Origin: Chloroflexi bacterium GWB2_54_36
GTDB lineage: Bacteria; Chloroflexota; Anaerolineae; Anaerolineales; Anaerolineaceae
Length of the DNA stretch: 32,113 nucleotides
Reading direction: 5' to 3'
Assembly (NCBI GenBank): GCA_001796355.1
Contig: MGMG01000080.1
Coordinates: 1-32,113 of the forward strand
The notes under the pieces are model-generated. The model made no database searches. It was not told where the DNA came from and was given only the letters and a program-made list of their open reading frames with translations. The position numbers were made by a program, and so were the translations under genes. The number at the start of each line of letters is the position of its first letter. The stretch's first letter is position 1. Positions 7,708-15,030 of the stretch are shown here, in pieces.

Positions 7708-8703
7708 CTATTCATTCTCAAAAGGAATGCCAAGCGCTGCCGGCGGCGTGGTGCGCATGGCGCGCAGCACCTTCGCAATAAGACGCCGCACCTCTTCCGG
7801 CAAGCCAGCCAGCGTCCGATCCACCCATTCTGAATTACCAAGATTAACCAACAACAGCGTCAGGATCATAAGCGGGAAGGGTGCAACCTGCAGCACCTGT
7901 GACGGGATGTTTGGCAGCGACGGCTGCAACACCAGTCCCAACCACTGCAGCAGCACAAACAAGTAAGCGCCAAAAGCTGCTCGCAGTGGGTTCCAACCAC
8001 CGAAAATGGTGATTGCCAGGGCAATCCAGCCGATGCCGTCCAAACCGGTGATGGTGCCTTTCCAGCCAACTTTGACACTCAATGAGTACATCGGTCCGGC
8101 CAATCCCACCAGCGCGCCGCCAATGATGGTGTAGATATACCGTAAGCGGTTGACATTCGCGCCGCGCACATAAGCAGTTGCCGGTTGTTCGCCAATCCCC
8201 TGCAGCATCAAGCCGGGACGGGTTTTGAACACAAAGATATAAGCCACAGCGATCAGGATATAACTGGAATACACCAGAATATCCTGGCGGAAGAACAGCA
8301 CCCCAACCACGGGGATATCCGCCAGCACAGGAATGGGTAGCGATGGCACGCGCGGCCCGGATAGTCCCATGTATGGGTTGCCAAGAAAATACGACAGATC
8401 GCGGCTCATCAATGCCAGCACAAAACCCACAGCCACCTGCGACTGTTTGAGCGCGATACTGCTGAAAGCAACAATCAACGAAACAAATGCGCCAATCAGC
8501 GCGCCCACCAAAAAGCCAAGCAGCAGGCTTCCAGTGGTGACCGAGGTGGCAAAACCCGCCATTGCAGTAAGCAGGATCAGACCATTAATCGAAAGGTTGG
8601 TGATGCCTGCCCGCTCGGTGATGGTTTCACCAATGGCAGCAAAAACCACCGGCGCCGCTGACGCTAAAATTCCTGCTAAACCTACCAGGGTGTTATTGTC
8701 CAT
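7708..8703 (-). CDS. Nucleoside-type ABC transporter permease (NupQ-like)
   Basis: 331 aa with about 8-10 hydrophobic segments. The opening ILASAAPVVFAAIGETITERAGITNLSINGLILL region, and the conserved GEQPATAYVRGANVNRLRY cytoplasmic loop near the middle that contacts the ATPase, match the BPD_transp_2 permeases that pair with BMP-type binding proteins (B. subtilis NupP/NupQ, formerly YufP/YufQ). It begins 3 nt after the stop of the other permease and ends 8 nt before the threonine-synthase-like gene. It forms the second membrane half of a heterodimeric importer. Likely substrates are nucleosides or nucleobases by family and by context. Confidence 0.88.
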   Translation of the reverse strand: MDNNTLVGLAGILASAAPVVFAAIGETITERAGITNLSINGLILLTAMAGFATSVTTGSLLLGFLVGALIGAFVSLIVAFSSIALKQSQVAVGFVLALMSRDLSYFLGNPYMGLSGPRVPSLPIPVLADIPVVGVLFFRQDILVYSSYILIAVAYIFVFKTRPGLMLQGIGEQPATAYVRGANVNRLRYIYTIIGGALVGLAGPMYSLSVKVGWKGTITGLDGIGWIALAITIFGGWNPLRAAFGAYLFVLLQWLGLVLQPSLPNIPSQVLQVAPFPLMILTLLLVNLGNSEWVDRTLAGLPEEVRRLIAKVLRAMRTTPPAALGIPFENE

Positions 8704-8706
8704 GGT

Positions 8707-9756
8707 TTATTTCACCTTCTTGGCCGTCAGCCGGCGGCGGACACCGTCCATCATCAGGACGAAAAGCACCAGCGCGCCTTGCAGGACGCCGGAAAGTGTC
8801 GAGTCTAGTTTTAGTACAATGGGGAGTTGAATGCTGCCAATATTCAGAGCGGCAAAAAAGAGCGCCACCGGGGCAGCCCACAACGCCTGGTAATTGATCA
8901 ACATGGCAACCATCAACCCAAGGAAACCGTAACCCGATGAAATGGCCGGGATCAGCCGGTGATAAACCGCCAGCACCTGGGTGGCGCCGGCCAGACCAGC
9001 GAATGCGCCGCAAATGAAAAAGGCGGACATCATATATTTGCCAGTCGGAATACCAATGACAAAAGCGGCCCGGCCGTTCTTACCGACCGCCTTCAGTCGA
9101 AGTCCAAAATAAGTCCCCTGCAATATCAGATAAACGATGGCGATGCCGATCAGACCGATCCCGAGCGACCACCAGCTCATACGCAGTCCTTCCACTTGCG
9201 GCAACCACAGCAGGTTGTCAAAAGGTACGGTACCGCTCATCGAACCCACTCCCGGGCGTTTCCACGGGCCAAAGATGAGCCAGATGGTTAATGCGGTGGC
9301 GACAAAGTTCAAACCAAGCCCGCCAAAAATCTCATTTACTCCGCCGTAGATTTTCAACAATCCGGTCAGCGACGCCCAGATCATGCCGCCAAGGATGCCA
9401 GCCAGGAAGCCGATGAGAATAATCAGGGTTGGCGACAAGCTGGTGTCCTGCAGCAGACGCAGCGCCCAGGTGGTGAAGATGGCGCCCAGCGTGATCTGAC
9501 CCTCGATACCAATGTTCCATAAGCCGGCGGCAAAGGTCAGCAGCAGCCCAGACGTGGCCAGCAGCAGCGGAATCCAGGCTACGATGACATCCGAAATTTT
9601 ACCGGTCGATCCGACTGACCCGGTAAAAATCAACTTGAAGGCTTCCAGCGGCGGCGCTTTGGCTAGCAGCATCACCACGGTGGTGAAAATCAAAGCGGCC
9701 ACAATAGCCAGAATTTGGAAACCAAATTTAAATCCAGCGGAAGACTTGTTCAACAC
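8707..9756 (-). CDS. Nucleoside-type ABC transporter permease (NupP-like)
   Basis: 349 aa, about 9-10 transmembrane segments. Family landmarks include ATSGLLLTFAAGLWNIGIEGQ (the N-G-x-E-G-Q-type signature of this permease group) and the AVGKNGRAAFVIGIPTGKYMM coupling loop. The length matches B. subtilis NupP. Its start codon lies inside the end of the ATPase gene (7-nt overlap, 9750-9756), and its stop is 3 nt from the next permease, so the three transport genes are translated as a unit. It makes the first membrane half of the importer. Confidence 0.88.
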   Translation of the reverse strand: MLNKSSAGFKFGFQILAIVAALIFTTVVMLLAKAPPLEAFKLIFTGSVGSTGKISDVIVAWIPLLLATSGLLLTFAAGLWNIGIEGQITLGAIFTTWALRLLQDTSLSPTLIILIGFLAGILGGMIWASLTGLLKIYGGVNEIFGGLGLNFVATALTIWLIFGPWKRPGVGSMSGTVPFDNLLWLPQVEGLRMSWWSLGIGLIGIAIVYLILQGTYFGLRLKAVGKNGRAAFVIGIPTGKYMMSAFFICGAFAGLAGATQVLAVYHRLIPAISSGYGFLGLMVAMLINYQALWAAPVALFFAALNIGSIQLPIVLKLDSTLSGVLQGALVLFVLMMDGVRRRLTAKKVK

Positions 9757-11219
9757 TGGAACCCTTTCCCGCCGATTAATTGCCCAAGCTGATCCACGGT
9801 AGTCGCGGCAGCATCTAGCGGCTGAGAGACTTTGCCATTATAGAAAACCAGAATACGGTCGCTGTAATGCAGCACCTCTTCCAGGTCGGCCGAAATAAAC
9901 ACAATGCAGGTTTTTTGCTTGCAGCGATCTTTCAACTGGCTCCAGATCCAGATCGATGATTCGATATCCAGCCCGCGGGTGGGATGCTCCAATAAAAGCA
10001 GCCTCAAAGGTGTACGCAGCATTGCCAGCAGCGCCCGCTGCTGATTACCGCCAGAAAGCGCTTCGACGCGGGTAACCGGTTCACCTTTGATGTTAAAAGT
10101 ATTAATGCGCTCGCGGCTGATGGTTACGGCCTTCTCACGATCGATGAAAAAGCCGGATTGATCTTCGCTTAAGATGAAATGCTCGGTAATCGATAGCCCG
10201 GGAATCAGCCCCTCTTCCATGCGCGAGGCTGGGACGTATGAAATTCCTGCATCCTGGAAGGAGTGATAGGGTTTGCCAGTCAGGCGTTTTCCACTCAGGC
10301 GTAAATCGCCGCCGACCGGGCGCATCAATCCCGCCAGCGCGCGCAGGAATTGGCGCTGTCCGGATCCTTCCATACCCGCCAGGCCAATCACTTCACCGCA
10401 GTTGACGGTCAAATTTGCATTTCGGATTTGAATGCGGTTGTCTTCGATCGACAAGTTGGAGATCTCCATCGCTGGTTCGCAGTTTTCCAGTCGGGTCTTT
10501 TCATCCAGGCTGATAACTTTGCCGAACATCATCTCAACCAGGTTATCGGTGTTATAGGGCGGAGCGGTTTCACCGACCAGGCTGCCCTGGCGAAATACCG
10601 CAATTTTATGGCAAAGGCCTTCGACGTCTTCCAGCTTGTGCGAGACGAAGATGATAACCATGCCTTGTTCGGCTAATTTCTTCAATGTTTCGAATAATTT
10701 TTCTTTTTGGCTGGCGCTAATCCCGGTGGTGGGCTCGTCCAAAATCAAGACCCGCGCTCCGAGCCACAAAAGCCGAAGAATTTCAAGCTGCTGGCGCTCG
10801 CCTACTGTCAAACTATCTACATATGTTTCTGGATCGAGATTAAAACCAAATTGCGCTTGCAGTTCCTTAAGCGACTTGCTCACCTCGCGGCGGTTGGGAA
10901 ATAGCCCGCCATCATGACCGATGAGCATGTTGTCCACAATCTTCATCGGCGGAAAATCCAACGGATCCTGGTGCAACATGCCGATGCCGTGTCTGATCGC
11001 GTCGGATGGAGTGTTGATGCGCACCGCTTTGCCATCCAGTAATATGTCACCCGAGTCAGCCTGAATGAACCCAGAAAGCACCTTCATCAATGTGCTCTTG
11101 CCGGCTCCGTTTTCTCCCAGAATACCCTGGATGACGCCGGATTTTATACTTATCGAGATGTCATTATTGGCGTGGACAACGCCGAACGATTTATGAATAT
11201 GTACCAGTTCAACATTCAT
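9750..11219 (-). CDS. ABC importer ATPase with two fused nucleotide-binding domains (NupO-like)
   Basis: 489 aa. The N-terminal half has Walker A GENGAGKST (35-43), a signature segment LTVGERQQLEIL, and Walker B VLILDEPTTG. The C-terminal half has a degenerate Walker A (GLAGMEGSGQRQ, no Lys), LSGGNQQRALL, and LLLLEHPTRGLD in place of a standard Walker B; this asymmetry is normal in the sugar/nucleoside duplex ATPases (RbsA, MglA, NupO). It energises import by the two permeases encoded directly downstream. A 220-nt gap containing two hairpins separates it from the binding-protein gene, which would favour more binding protein than ATPase. Confidence 0.92.
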   Translation of the reverse strand: MNVELVHIHKSFGVVHANNDISISIKSGVIQGILGENGAGKSTLMKVLSGFIQADSGDILLDGKAVRINTPSDAIRHGIGMLHQDPLDFPPMKIVDNMLIGHDGGLFPNRREVSKSLKELQAQFGFNLDPETYVDSLTVGERQQLEILRLLWLGARVLILDEPTTGISASQKEKLFETLKKLAEQGMVIIFVSHKLEDVEGLCHKIAVFRQGSLVGETAPPYNTDNLVEMMFGKVISLDEKTRLENCEPAMEISNLSIEDNRIQIRNANLTVNCGEVIGLAGMEGSGQRQFLRALAGLMRPVGGDLRLSGKRLTGKPYHSFQDAGISYVPASRMEEGLIPGLSITEHFILSEDQSGFFIDREKAVTISRERINTFNIKGEPVTRVEALSGGNQQRALLAMLRTPLRLLLLEHPTRGLDIESSIWIWSQLKDRCKQKTCIVFISADLEEVLHYSDRILVFYNGKVSQPLDAAATTVDQLGQLIGGKGFQC

Positions 11220-11348
11220 TCAGGTCTCTTAGCTGCAGATATCATTGTCTAAATGCGAAACACGACCAGCCTGAGTTAACGATAACTTGTACCATTTGCA
11301 GGAGTGCATTAATTCCATCCGTGAACCAAAATCCCGGTTTGAACGGAT

Positions 11349-11378
11349 CGTAATTTGACTGGAGGGGCGAGATTTCCG
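11349..11378. other. Strong GC hairpin between binding protein and ATPase genes
   Basis: GGAGGGGCGA and TCGCCCCTCC form a perfect 10-bp stem around a 9-nt loop. On the minus (transcribed) strand no U-run follows, so it is more like a 3'-end stabiliser or attenuator than a complete terminator. Position approximate by a base or two. Confidence 0.55.
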
Positions 11379-11404
11379 TTCGCCCCTCCGGGTTGTATCT
11401 GAAA

Positions 11405-11427
11405 CCGAGATCATTTAATGACCTCGG
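11405..11427 (-). terminator. Near-perfect palindrome just after the binding-protein stop
   Basis: CCGAG-a-TCATT-t-AATGA-c-CTCGG: 10 of 11 arm positions pair, with one A/C mismatch. It begins 12 nt past the binding-protein stop codon and on the minus strand is followed by TTTC. It reads as a leaky terminator or mRNA-stabilising hairpin. With the hairpin at 11349-11378 it probably sets a higher transcript level for the binding protein than for the ATPase and permeases. Confidence 0.45.
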
Positions 11428-11439
11428 CTTGGGAATCGA

Positions 11440-12738
11440 TTACTGAGCAGAAACGCTCTGGCCTTCCATGCCCTCGAGCAGTTGCGGCAGATACCAGACC
11501 TGTACGTCGGTAGCAACTTCGCCGTCCGCCAGGTAAGCGGTGCCGTCCTGCAGGTTGAGCGGGCCAGTCCATAAGTTCAAACCGCCAGCCAATTCAGCAA
11601 TGAAGGCGTCCAGGCTCGTGGCAGCTTCAGCAGACAGGGCAGCGCCCTTCTGGAAACCAACCGGGCTGGTGTCAACATTGTTGATGTCTGTCCAGTCGGG
11701 GGCCAGCCATTCAAAGTAGGATGCAAAGGCGCCGTCTTTGACAGCCTGAGCCTGTTTCAGGTATACCGGGCCCCAGTTGAAGTAAGGAACACCCAGACAG
11801 ACTTCTTTACTTTCCTCGCAAGCCGCGACATAGTCGTAAGGCACTGCCCAGGCATCTTTGCCAGCGGCCTTCGCCTTGCCAGCCTGCACCAGACCTTCGG
11901 TGGTGTCGATGCCAGAGATGACCACATCGTATCCGCTATTCAAGAAGTCATCGGCAACCTGGGTAGGATCAGAGGTGAAACCGGGGATATTGAACCAGAA
12001 ACCAATCCAGGTGACTTTGAAGCTCAGGTCGGCTGCGCTCATTCCGGCGTAGTTTTCATAGCAGTACTTGGCGCCGAGGTAAGCCGAGGAGGCCAGGCGG
12101 CGGGTCTCGTCATTGATTAGCGGTCCAAGATAACCAACTTTACCGGTTTTGGTAGTCAAAGCAGCCGCGCAGCCTGCGATCATCTTGCCGTATTCCATGC
12201 GGCCGAAGGAGTTACCGAACAGCGGCATTTCGACGTAATTCACGCCGTCTTTCCAGGAAGAATCACCGGAAGCATGAATGGTCGGGACATCCGGGTGGGC
12301 TTGGGCAAATTCAACTGCCGCATCTTTCATGTCATCGGAGTTGAAAATGATGAGCTTAGCACCCTTGGAGAGCAAATCTTCGGCCAGTTGAGCCGGAGTG
12401 GTGCCGGGGCGATCGGCGGAATTAACCTTGTCGATGTAGATCATCTTGGCGCCGGGCAGGTTTTCTTCAACATATAACCCGCCCTCATAGTGGGCCTGGC
12501 TGTAGCCATGATCATTGTACGGGCCGACCATCAGCATGCCGAAGATAAATTCCTCAGGGGCAGGAACATCGGTTGCAGCCGGAGCAGCGGGGACATCCGT
12601 CGCTGCCGGAGCAGCAGGGACATCGGTTGCGGCGGGGGCAGCAGGTTCTTCAGTCGCTGCCGGAGCAGCGGGTTGGCAGGCAGCCAGCAGCATGGCAGCT
12701 ACCAGCAAAAGGCTTGCAAACAACCACAGACGTTTCAT
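11440..12738 (-). CDS. BMP-family substrate-binding lipoprotein of the nucleoside-type ABC importer
   Basis: 432 aa from the chosen ATG at 12738-12736, which has GGAGG 4 nt upstream. The frame stays open further upstream to 12903, but only from this ATG does the protein begin with a lipoprotein signal: KR, a hydrophobic core, then LLAAC with C21 as the lipidated residue. A flexible linker follows with four copies of a 9-residue AAPAAT[E/D][E/V]P repeat, then a BMP/PnrA-like domain: FGMLMVGPYNDHGYSQAHYEG, HASGDSS, KVGYLGPL, VISGIDTTEG. It is anchored outside the membrane and delivers substrate to the two permeases. BMP proteins usually bind nucleosides; in this locus a purine nucleoside, base or ureide is a reasonable guess. 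Confidence 0.92.
   Translation of the reverse strand: MKRLWLFASLLLVAAMLLAACQPAAPAATEEPAAPAATDVPAAPAATDVPAAPAATDVPAPEEFIFGMLMVGPYNDHGYSQAHYEGGLYVEENLPGAKMIYIDKVNSADRPGTTPAQLAEDLLSKGAKLIIFNSDDMKDAAVEFAQAHPDVPTIHASGDSSWKDGVNYVEMPLFGNSFGRMEYGKMIAGCAAALTTKTGKVGYLGPLINDETRRLASSAYLGAKYCYENYAGMSAADLSFKVTWIGFWFNIPGFTSDPTQVADDFLNSGYDVVISGIDTTEGLVQAGKAKAAGKDAWAVPYDYVAACEESKEVCLGVPYFNWGPVYLKQAQAVKDGAFASYFEWLAPDWTDINNVDTSPVGFQKGAALSAEAATSLDAFIAELAGGLNLWTGPLNLQDGTAYLADGEVATDVQVWYLPQLLEGMEGQSVSAQ
12563..12670. repeat. Four tandem 27-bp copies coding the lipoprotein linker
   Basis: Period-27 repeat (12563-12589, 12590-12616, 12617-12643, 12644-12670) within the binding-protein gene. Each copy encodes one AAPAAT[E/D][E/V]P unit of the membrane-tether linker. 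Copies differ mainly at third codon positions. Copy number could vary between strains by slippage without shifting the frame. Confidence 0.9.
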
Positions 12739-12781
12739 TTCTCCTCCAAACTTTTCTCTAGAAAGGGTAAATGGGATTGGG

Positions 12782-12811
12782 GCAACACAGGGCGTATTCC
12801 TGTGATGTTGC
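12782..12811 (-). promoter_or_regulatory. Leader hairpin upstream of the binding-protein start
   Basis: A GCAA/TTGC plus CACAGG/CCTGTG stem with a 3-nt bulge, 44-73 nt upstream of the binding-protein ATG, within its untranslated leader of at least about 190 nt. It does not match the purine riboswitch fold. Role unknown. Confidence 0.3.
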
Positions 12812-12926
12812 TGAAACGAACCGGATACATAGGGGCAATCTGACGCACCTCCTTCTATCTCTCGGTTAAAACCTTTTGGCATTCCCGCTAAATAACACAA
12901 CACTCCAGATCGGCGGGCGAACCTGG

Positions 12927-12943
12927 AACCATGGTTTATTTTA
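12927..12943 (-). promoter_or_regulatory. Candidate promoter -10 and overlapping dyad for the binding-protein gene
   Basis: On the minus strand a TAAAAT hexamer (12943-12938) has TTCGAA 17 nt upstream as a weak -35. Immediately downstream is the perfect 10-bp palindrome AACCATGGTT (12927-12936), where a bound repressor would block the transcription start. The locus encodes a GntR/UTRA regulator, so this is one operator candidate. The evidence is positional only. Confidence 0.3.
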
Positions 12944-12970
12944 CTAGAAGCTGATGGATTTTCGAAAGAC

Positions 12971-13020
12971 GGGGCTGTTAATAACCTTAAAAAACAGCCC
13001 CATCCCCATATTTTAAGGTT
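12971..13020 (-). terminator. Overlapping alternative hairpins after carbamate kinase
   Basis: Directly after (and including part of) the carbamate-kinase stop. Structure A pairs GGGGCTGTT (12971-12979) with AACAGCCCC (12993-13001). Structure B pairs AACCTTAAAA (12983-12992) with TTTTAAGGTT (13011-13020). B uses the loop of A, so the two either exclude each other or fold together as a pseudoknot. On the minus strand structure A is followed by GTCTTTC, a poor U-tract. It separates the enzyme segment from the transporter segment and likely ends or modulates transcription there. Confidence 0.55.
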
Positions 13021-13966
13021 ACGGAACGATCCAGGTTCCGGTTTCGCCGCGCAGCGCCCGGCTTAAATTCTCCGGGTTGGTGATGATGGCAGCTTTTCCA
13101 CCGCTTTCAAGGAAGCGCAAGATTGCCTGGACCTTGGGAAGCATGGAGCCTTTGGCAAAGTGGCCTTCTTCGATGTATTTCTTGGCTTCAGCCACGGTCA
13201 ATCTGTCCAGCCATTTCTGGTCAGGCTTGTTGAAATTGATGGCAACTTTCTCGACTGCGGTGCTGATAATGAACATATCAGCATTGATCAAGGTAGCCAA
13301 TACGGATGAACCGAAATCCTTATCGATCACCGCTTCCACGCCTACCAGATCGCCATTTTCCTTGCGGATGACCGGTATACCGCCGCCGCCCACGCCAATG
13401 ACCACAAATCCGTCGTCGATCAGTTTGCGAATAGCTTCCGCTTCCACGATTTCGCTGGGGATCGGGGAGGCAACTACCCGCCGCCAACCGCGTCCGGCAT
13501 CTTCGACCACATTCCAACCTTCTTTGGCCTGTTTCTCTTTGGCCATTTTCTCGTCCATGAAGGAACCGATCGGTTTGGTCGGGTTCTGGAAAGCCTTGTC
13601 GCTGCGGTCAACCACCGTTTGGGTAACCACAGCAACAGCCTTTTTGTCCATTTTGCGAGTTCTGAACTCGTTGTGCAGCGCCTGGACGAACATATAACCA
13701 ATCGCGCCCTGAGTGTCAGCGCCGCAATAGTCCAGCGGAACTTCGTGTAATTCATTCCGCGCAATTTCCGACCGGCGCAGGATGAAACCCACCTGGGGGC
13801 CATTACCGTGGGTCACAACGACATCATAACCTGCGGAAATCATATCAGCGATGTGGTGCATCGATTCAGCACCTGCCTGGTACTGGTCAGGAACGGTCTG
13901 ATGTTTGGCATCCTTGATCAGGGAGTTCCCGCCAACTGCAACGACTACTACACCTTTTTTTTCCAT
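13019..13966 (-). CDS. arcC: Carbamate kinase (ArcC/YqeA family)
   Basis: 315 aa, the usual length. It catalyses carbamoyl phosphate + ADP to carbamate + ATP, the energy-yielding last step when carbamoyl groups are released from a substrate. Amino-acid-kinase landmarks are present: VVAVGGNSLI at the start, VVTHGNGPQVGF, VIGVGGGGIPVI and AVIDKDFGSSVLA. It follows the knotted carbamoyltransferase by 51 nt on the same strand, the classic pairing of a carbamoyl-phosphate producer with the kinase that makes ATP from it. In the E. coli purine-linked locus the equivalent gene is yqeA. No arginine deiminase gene is in the window, which favours a ureide source over arginine. Confidence 0.95.
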   Translation of the reverse strand: MEKKGVVVVAVGGNSLIKDAKHQTVPDQYQAGAESMHHIADMISAGYDVVVTHGNGPQVGFILRRSEIARNELHEVPLDYCGADTQGAIGYMFVQALHNEFRTRKMDKKAVAVVTQTVVDRSDKAFQNPTKPIGSFMDEKMAKEKQAKEGWNVVEDAGRGWRRVVASPIPSEIVEAEAIRKLIDDGFVVIGVGGGGIPVIRKENGDLVGVEAVIDKDFGSSVLATLINADMFIISTAVEKVAINFNKPDQKWLDRLTVAEAKKYIEEGHFAKGSMLPKVQAILRFLESGGKAAIITNPENLSRALRGETGTWIVP

Positions 13967-14006
13967 TGTCCAATCTTCTCTCTTTGCAAAATATCAAAAT
14001 GGTTCT

Positions 14007-14024
14007 GGGGTAAATTCCTACCCC
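14007..14024 (-). other. Small hairpin overlapping the ygeW stop codon
   Basis: GGGGTA and TACCCC arms around a 6-nt loop. The minus-strand left arm contains the stop codon TAG. It lies between the carbamoyltransferase and carbamate-kinase genes and could tune their relative translation. The stem is short, so this is tentative. Confidence 0.35.
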
Positions 14025-14998
14025 ATTGTTAAGGCCATGACCGCATTTTGAGCATGCATGCGGTTCTCAGCTTCGTCAAAGACCACTGACTGCGGTCCGT
14101 CCATAACCTCGTTGGTTACTTCGACATCGCGGTCAGCGGGGAGCGGGTGCATGAAGATAGCGTCTTCTTTGGCCAGCTTCATCTTCTTGGCGTCCGTCAT
14201 CCAGTTTTTGTATTTATCCTGCAGACGTTTACCTTCGGCAGCGTCGGTGGTGGTCAGCAGCGGACCCCAGGATTTGGCATAGACCACGTCTGCATCCTTG
14301 AAACCTTCGTCCATGTCGTGCACGATATCGAATTTTGTGCCGAATTTCTTCGCCTGCTCAGCCGCAGCCGCTTCGATTTCGGGCATGAGCGGGAATTCTT
14401 TCGGGTAAGACAAAGTCACATCCATGCCAAAGCGCGGCATTTGTAGAATCAACGACTGTGGGACGGAGATCGGTTTCAGGTAGGAAGCTGCATAGGCCCA
14501 GGAAACCACAATTTTCTTCTTGCGCAGGTCGCGACCCTTCTTCTCCATGATGGTCATCAGGTCAGCCAGGCACTGGAAGGGGTGATAAATATCGCATTGC
14601 ATATTGAGCACGGGAACGCAGGAGGCTTTGGCAACTTCATTGATGTACTTATTGCCCAGCGCCCAATCGCAGTGGCGAATGGCAATGCCATCGAAATAGC
14701 GGCCGTAGATCTCGCCGATTTCGGTTGAGGTGTCGCCGTGTTTGATCTGTGTAGTGGTGCTTTCGATGAAAGCAGCGTGCCCGCCCAGGTGCGCCATGCC
14801 GGCTTCGAACGAACCGCGGGTGCGGGTGCTGGAAAAGAAGAACAGCATCGCCAGGACTTTGTCACGCAGGTAGGGGGTCGGTTCATTCAAGGCTCGCTTG
14901 CGCTTCAGATCGAAGGCGACGTCCAATACAGTTTCGACTTCTTCCTTGGTGAAGTCAAGATCACCGATCAGGTCACGACCATGTAAATTTGTTTGCAT
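14018..14998 (-). CDS. ygeW: Knotted carbamoyltransferase, YgeW family
   Basis: 326 aa. Aspartate/ornithine carbamoyltransferase superfamily: SSTRTR (56-61) binds carbamoyl phosphate, the HPFQCLAD motif (139-146) is in its usual place, and HPLPADR (284-290) replaces the common HCLP loop. The sequence resembles the knotted YgeW subgroup more than standard ornithine transcarbamylase, though it is shorter than E. coli YgeW (about 396 aa). It probably runs in the phosphorolytic direction, splitting a ureido compound into carbamoyl phosphate and an amino compound, followed by carbamate kinase encoded next. The preceding gene is YgeY-like (32-nt gap), the same adjacency as in the E. coli locus. The substrate is not proven for the family; ureido/diureidopropionate-type compounds have been suggested. 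Confidence 0.85.
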   Translation of the reverse strand: MQTNLHGRDLIGDLDFTKEEVETVLDVAFDLKRKRALNEPTPYLRDKVLAMLFFFSSTRTRGSFEAGMAHLGGHAAFIESTTTQIKHGDTSTEIGEIYGRYFDGIAIRHCDWALGNKYINEVAKASCVPVLNMQCDIYHPFQCLADLMTIMEKKGRDLRKKKIVVSWAYAASYLKPISVPQSLILQMPRFGMDVTLSYPKEFPLMPEIEAAAAEQAKKFGTKFDIVHDMDEGFKDADVVYAKSWGPLLTTTDAAEGKRLQDKYKNWMTDAKKMKLAKEDAIFMHPLPADRDVEVTNEVMDGPQSVVFDEAENRMHAQNAVMALTMG

Positions 14999-15030
14999 GA
15001 TTTAACTCCTTATGTTTAATTGAGGTTTAT

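Noticed and set aside
12563..12670. CRISPR-like short repeat array
   Set aside because: The 27-bp units are directly tandem, in frame and coding; no spacers exist.
12739..12903. N-terminal extension of the binding-protein frame up to a TTG at 12903
   Set aside because: The extension would bury the lipoprotein signal in the middle of the protein; the ATG at 12738 has a good ribosome-binding site and a clean lipobox.
12739..12970. Purine riboswitch upstream of the importer
   Set aside because: The conserved loop and junction sequences of the purine aptamer are not present; only an ordinary bulged hairpin is.
13019..14998. Arginine deiminase pathway
   Set aside because: A carbamoyltransferase and carbamate kinase are present, but no arginine deiminase or arginine/ornithine exchanger, and the carbamoyltransferase is of the YgeW type.
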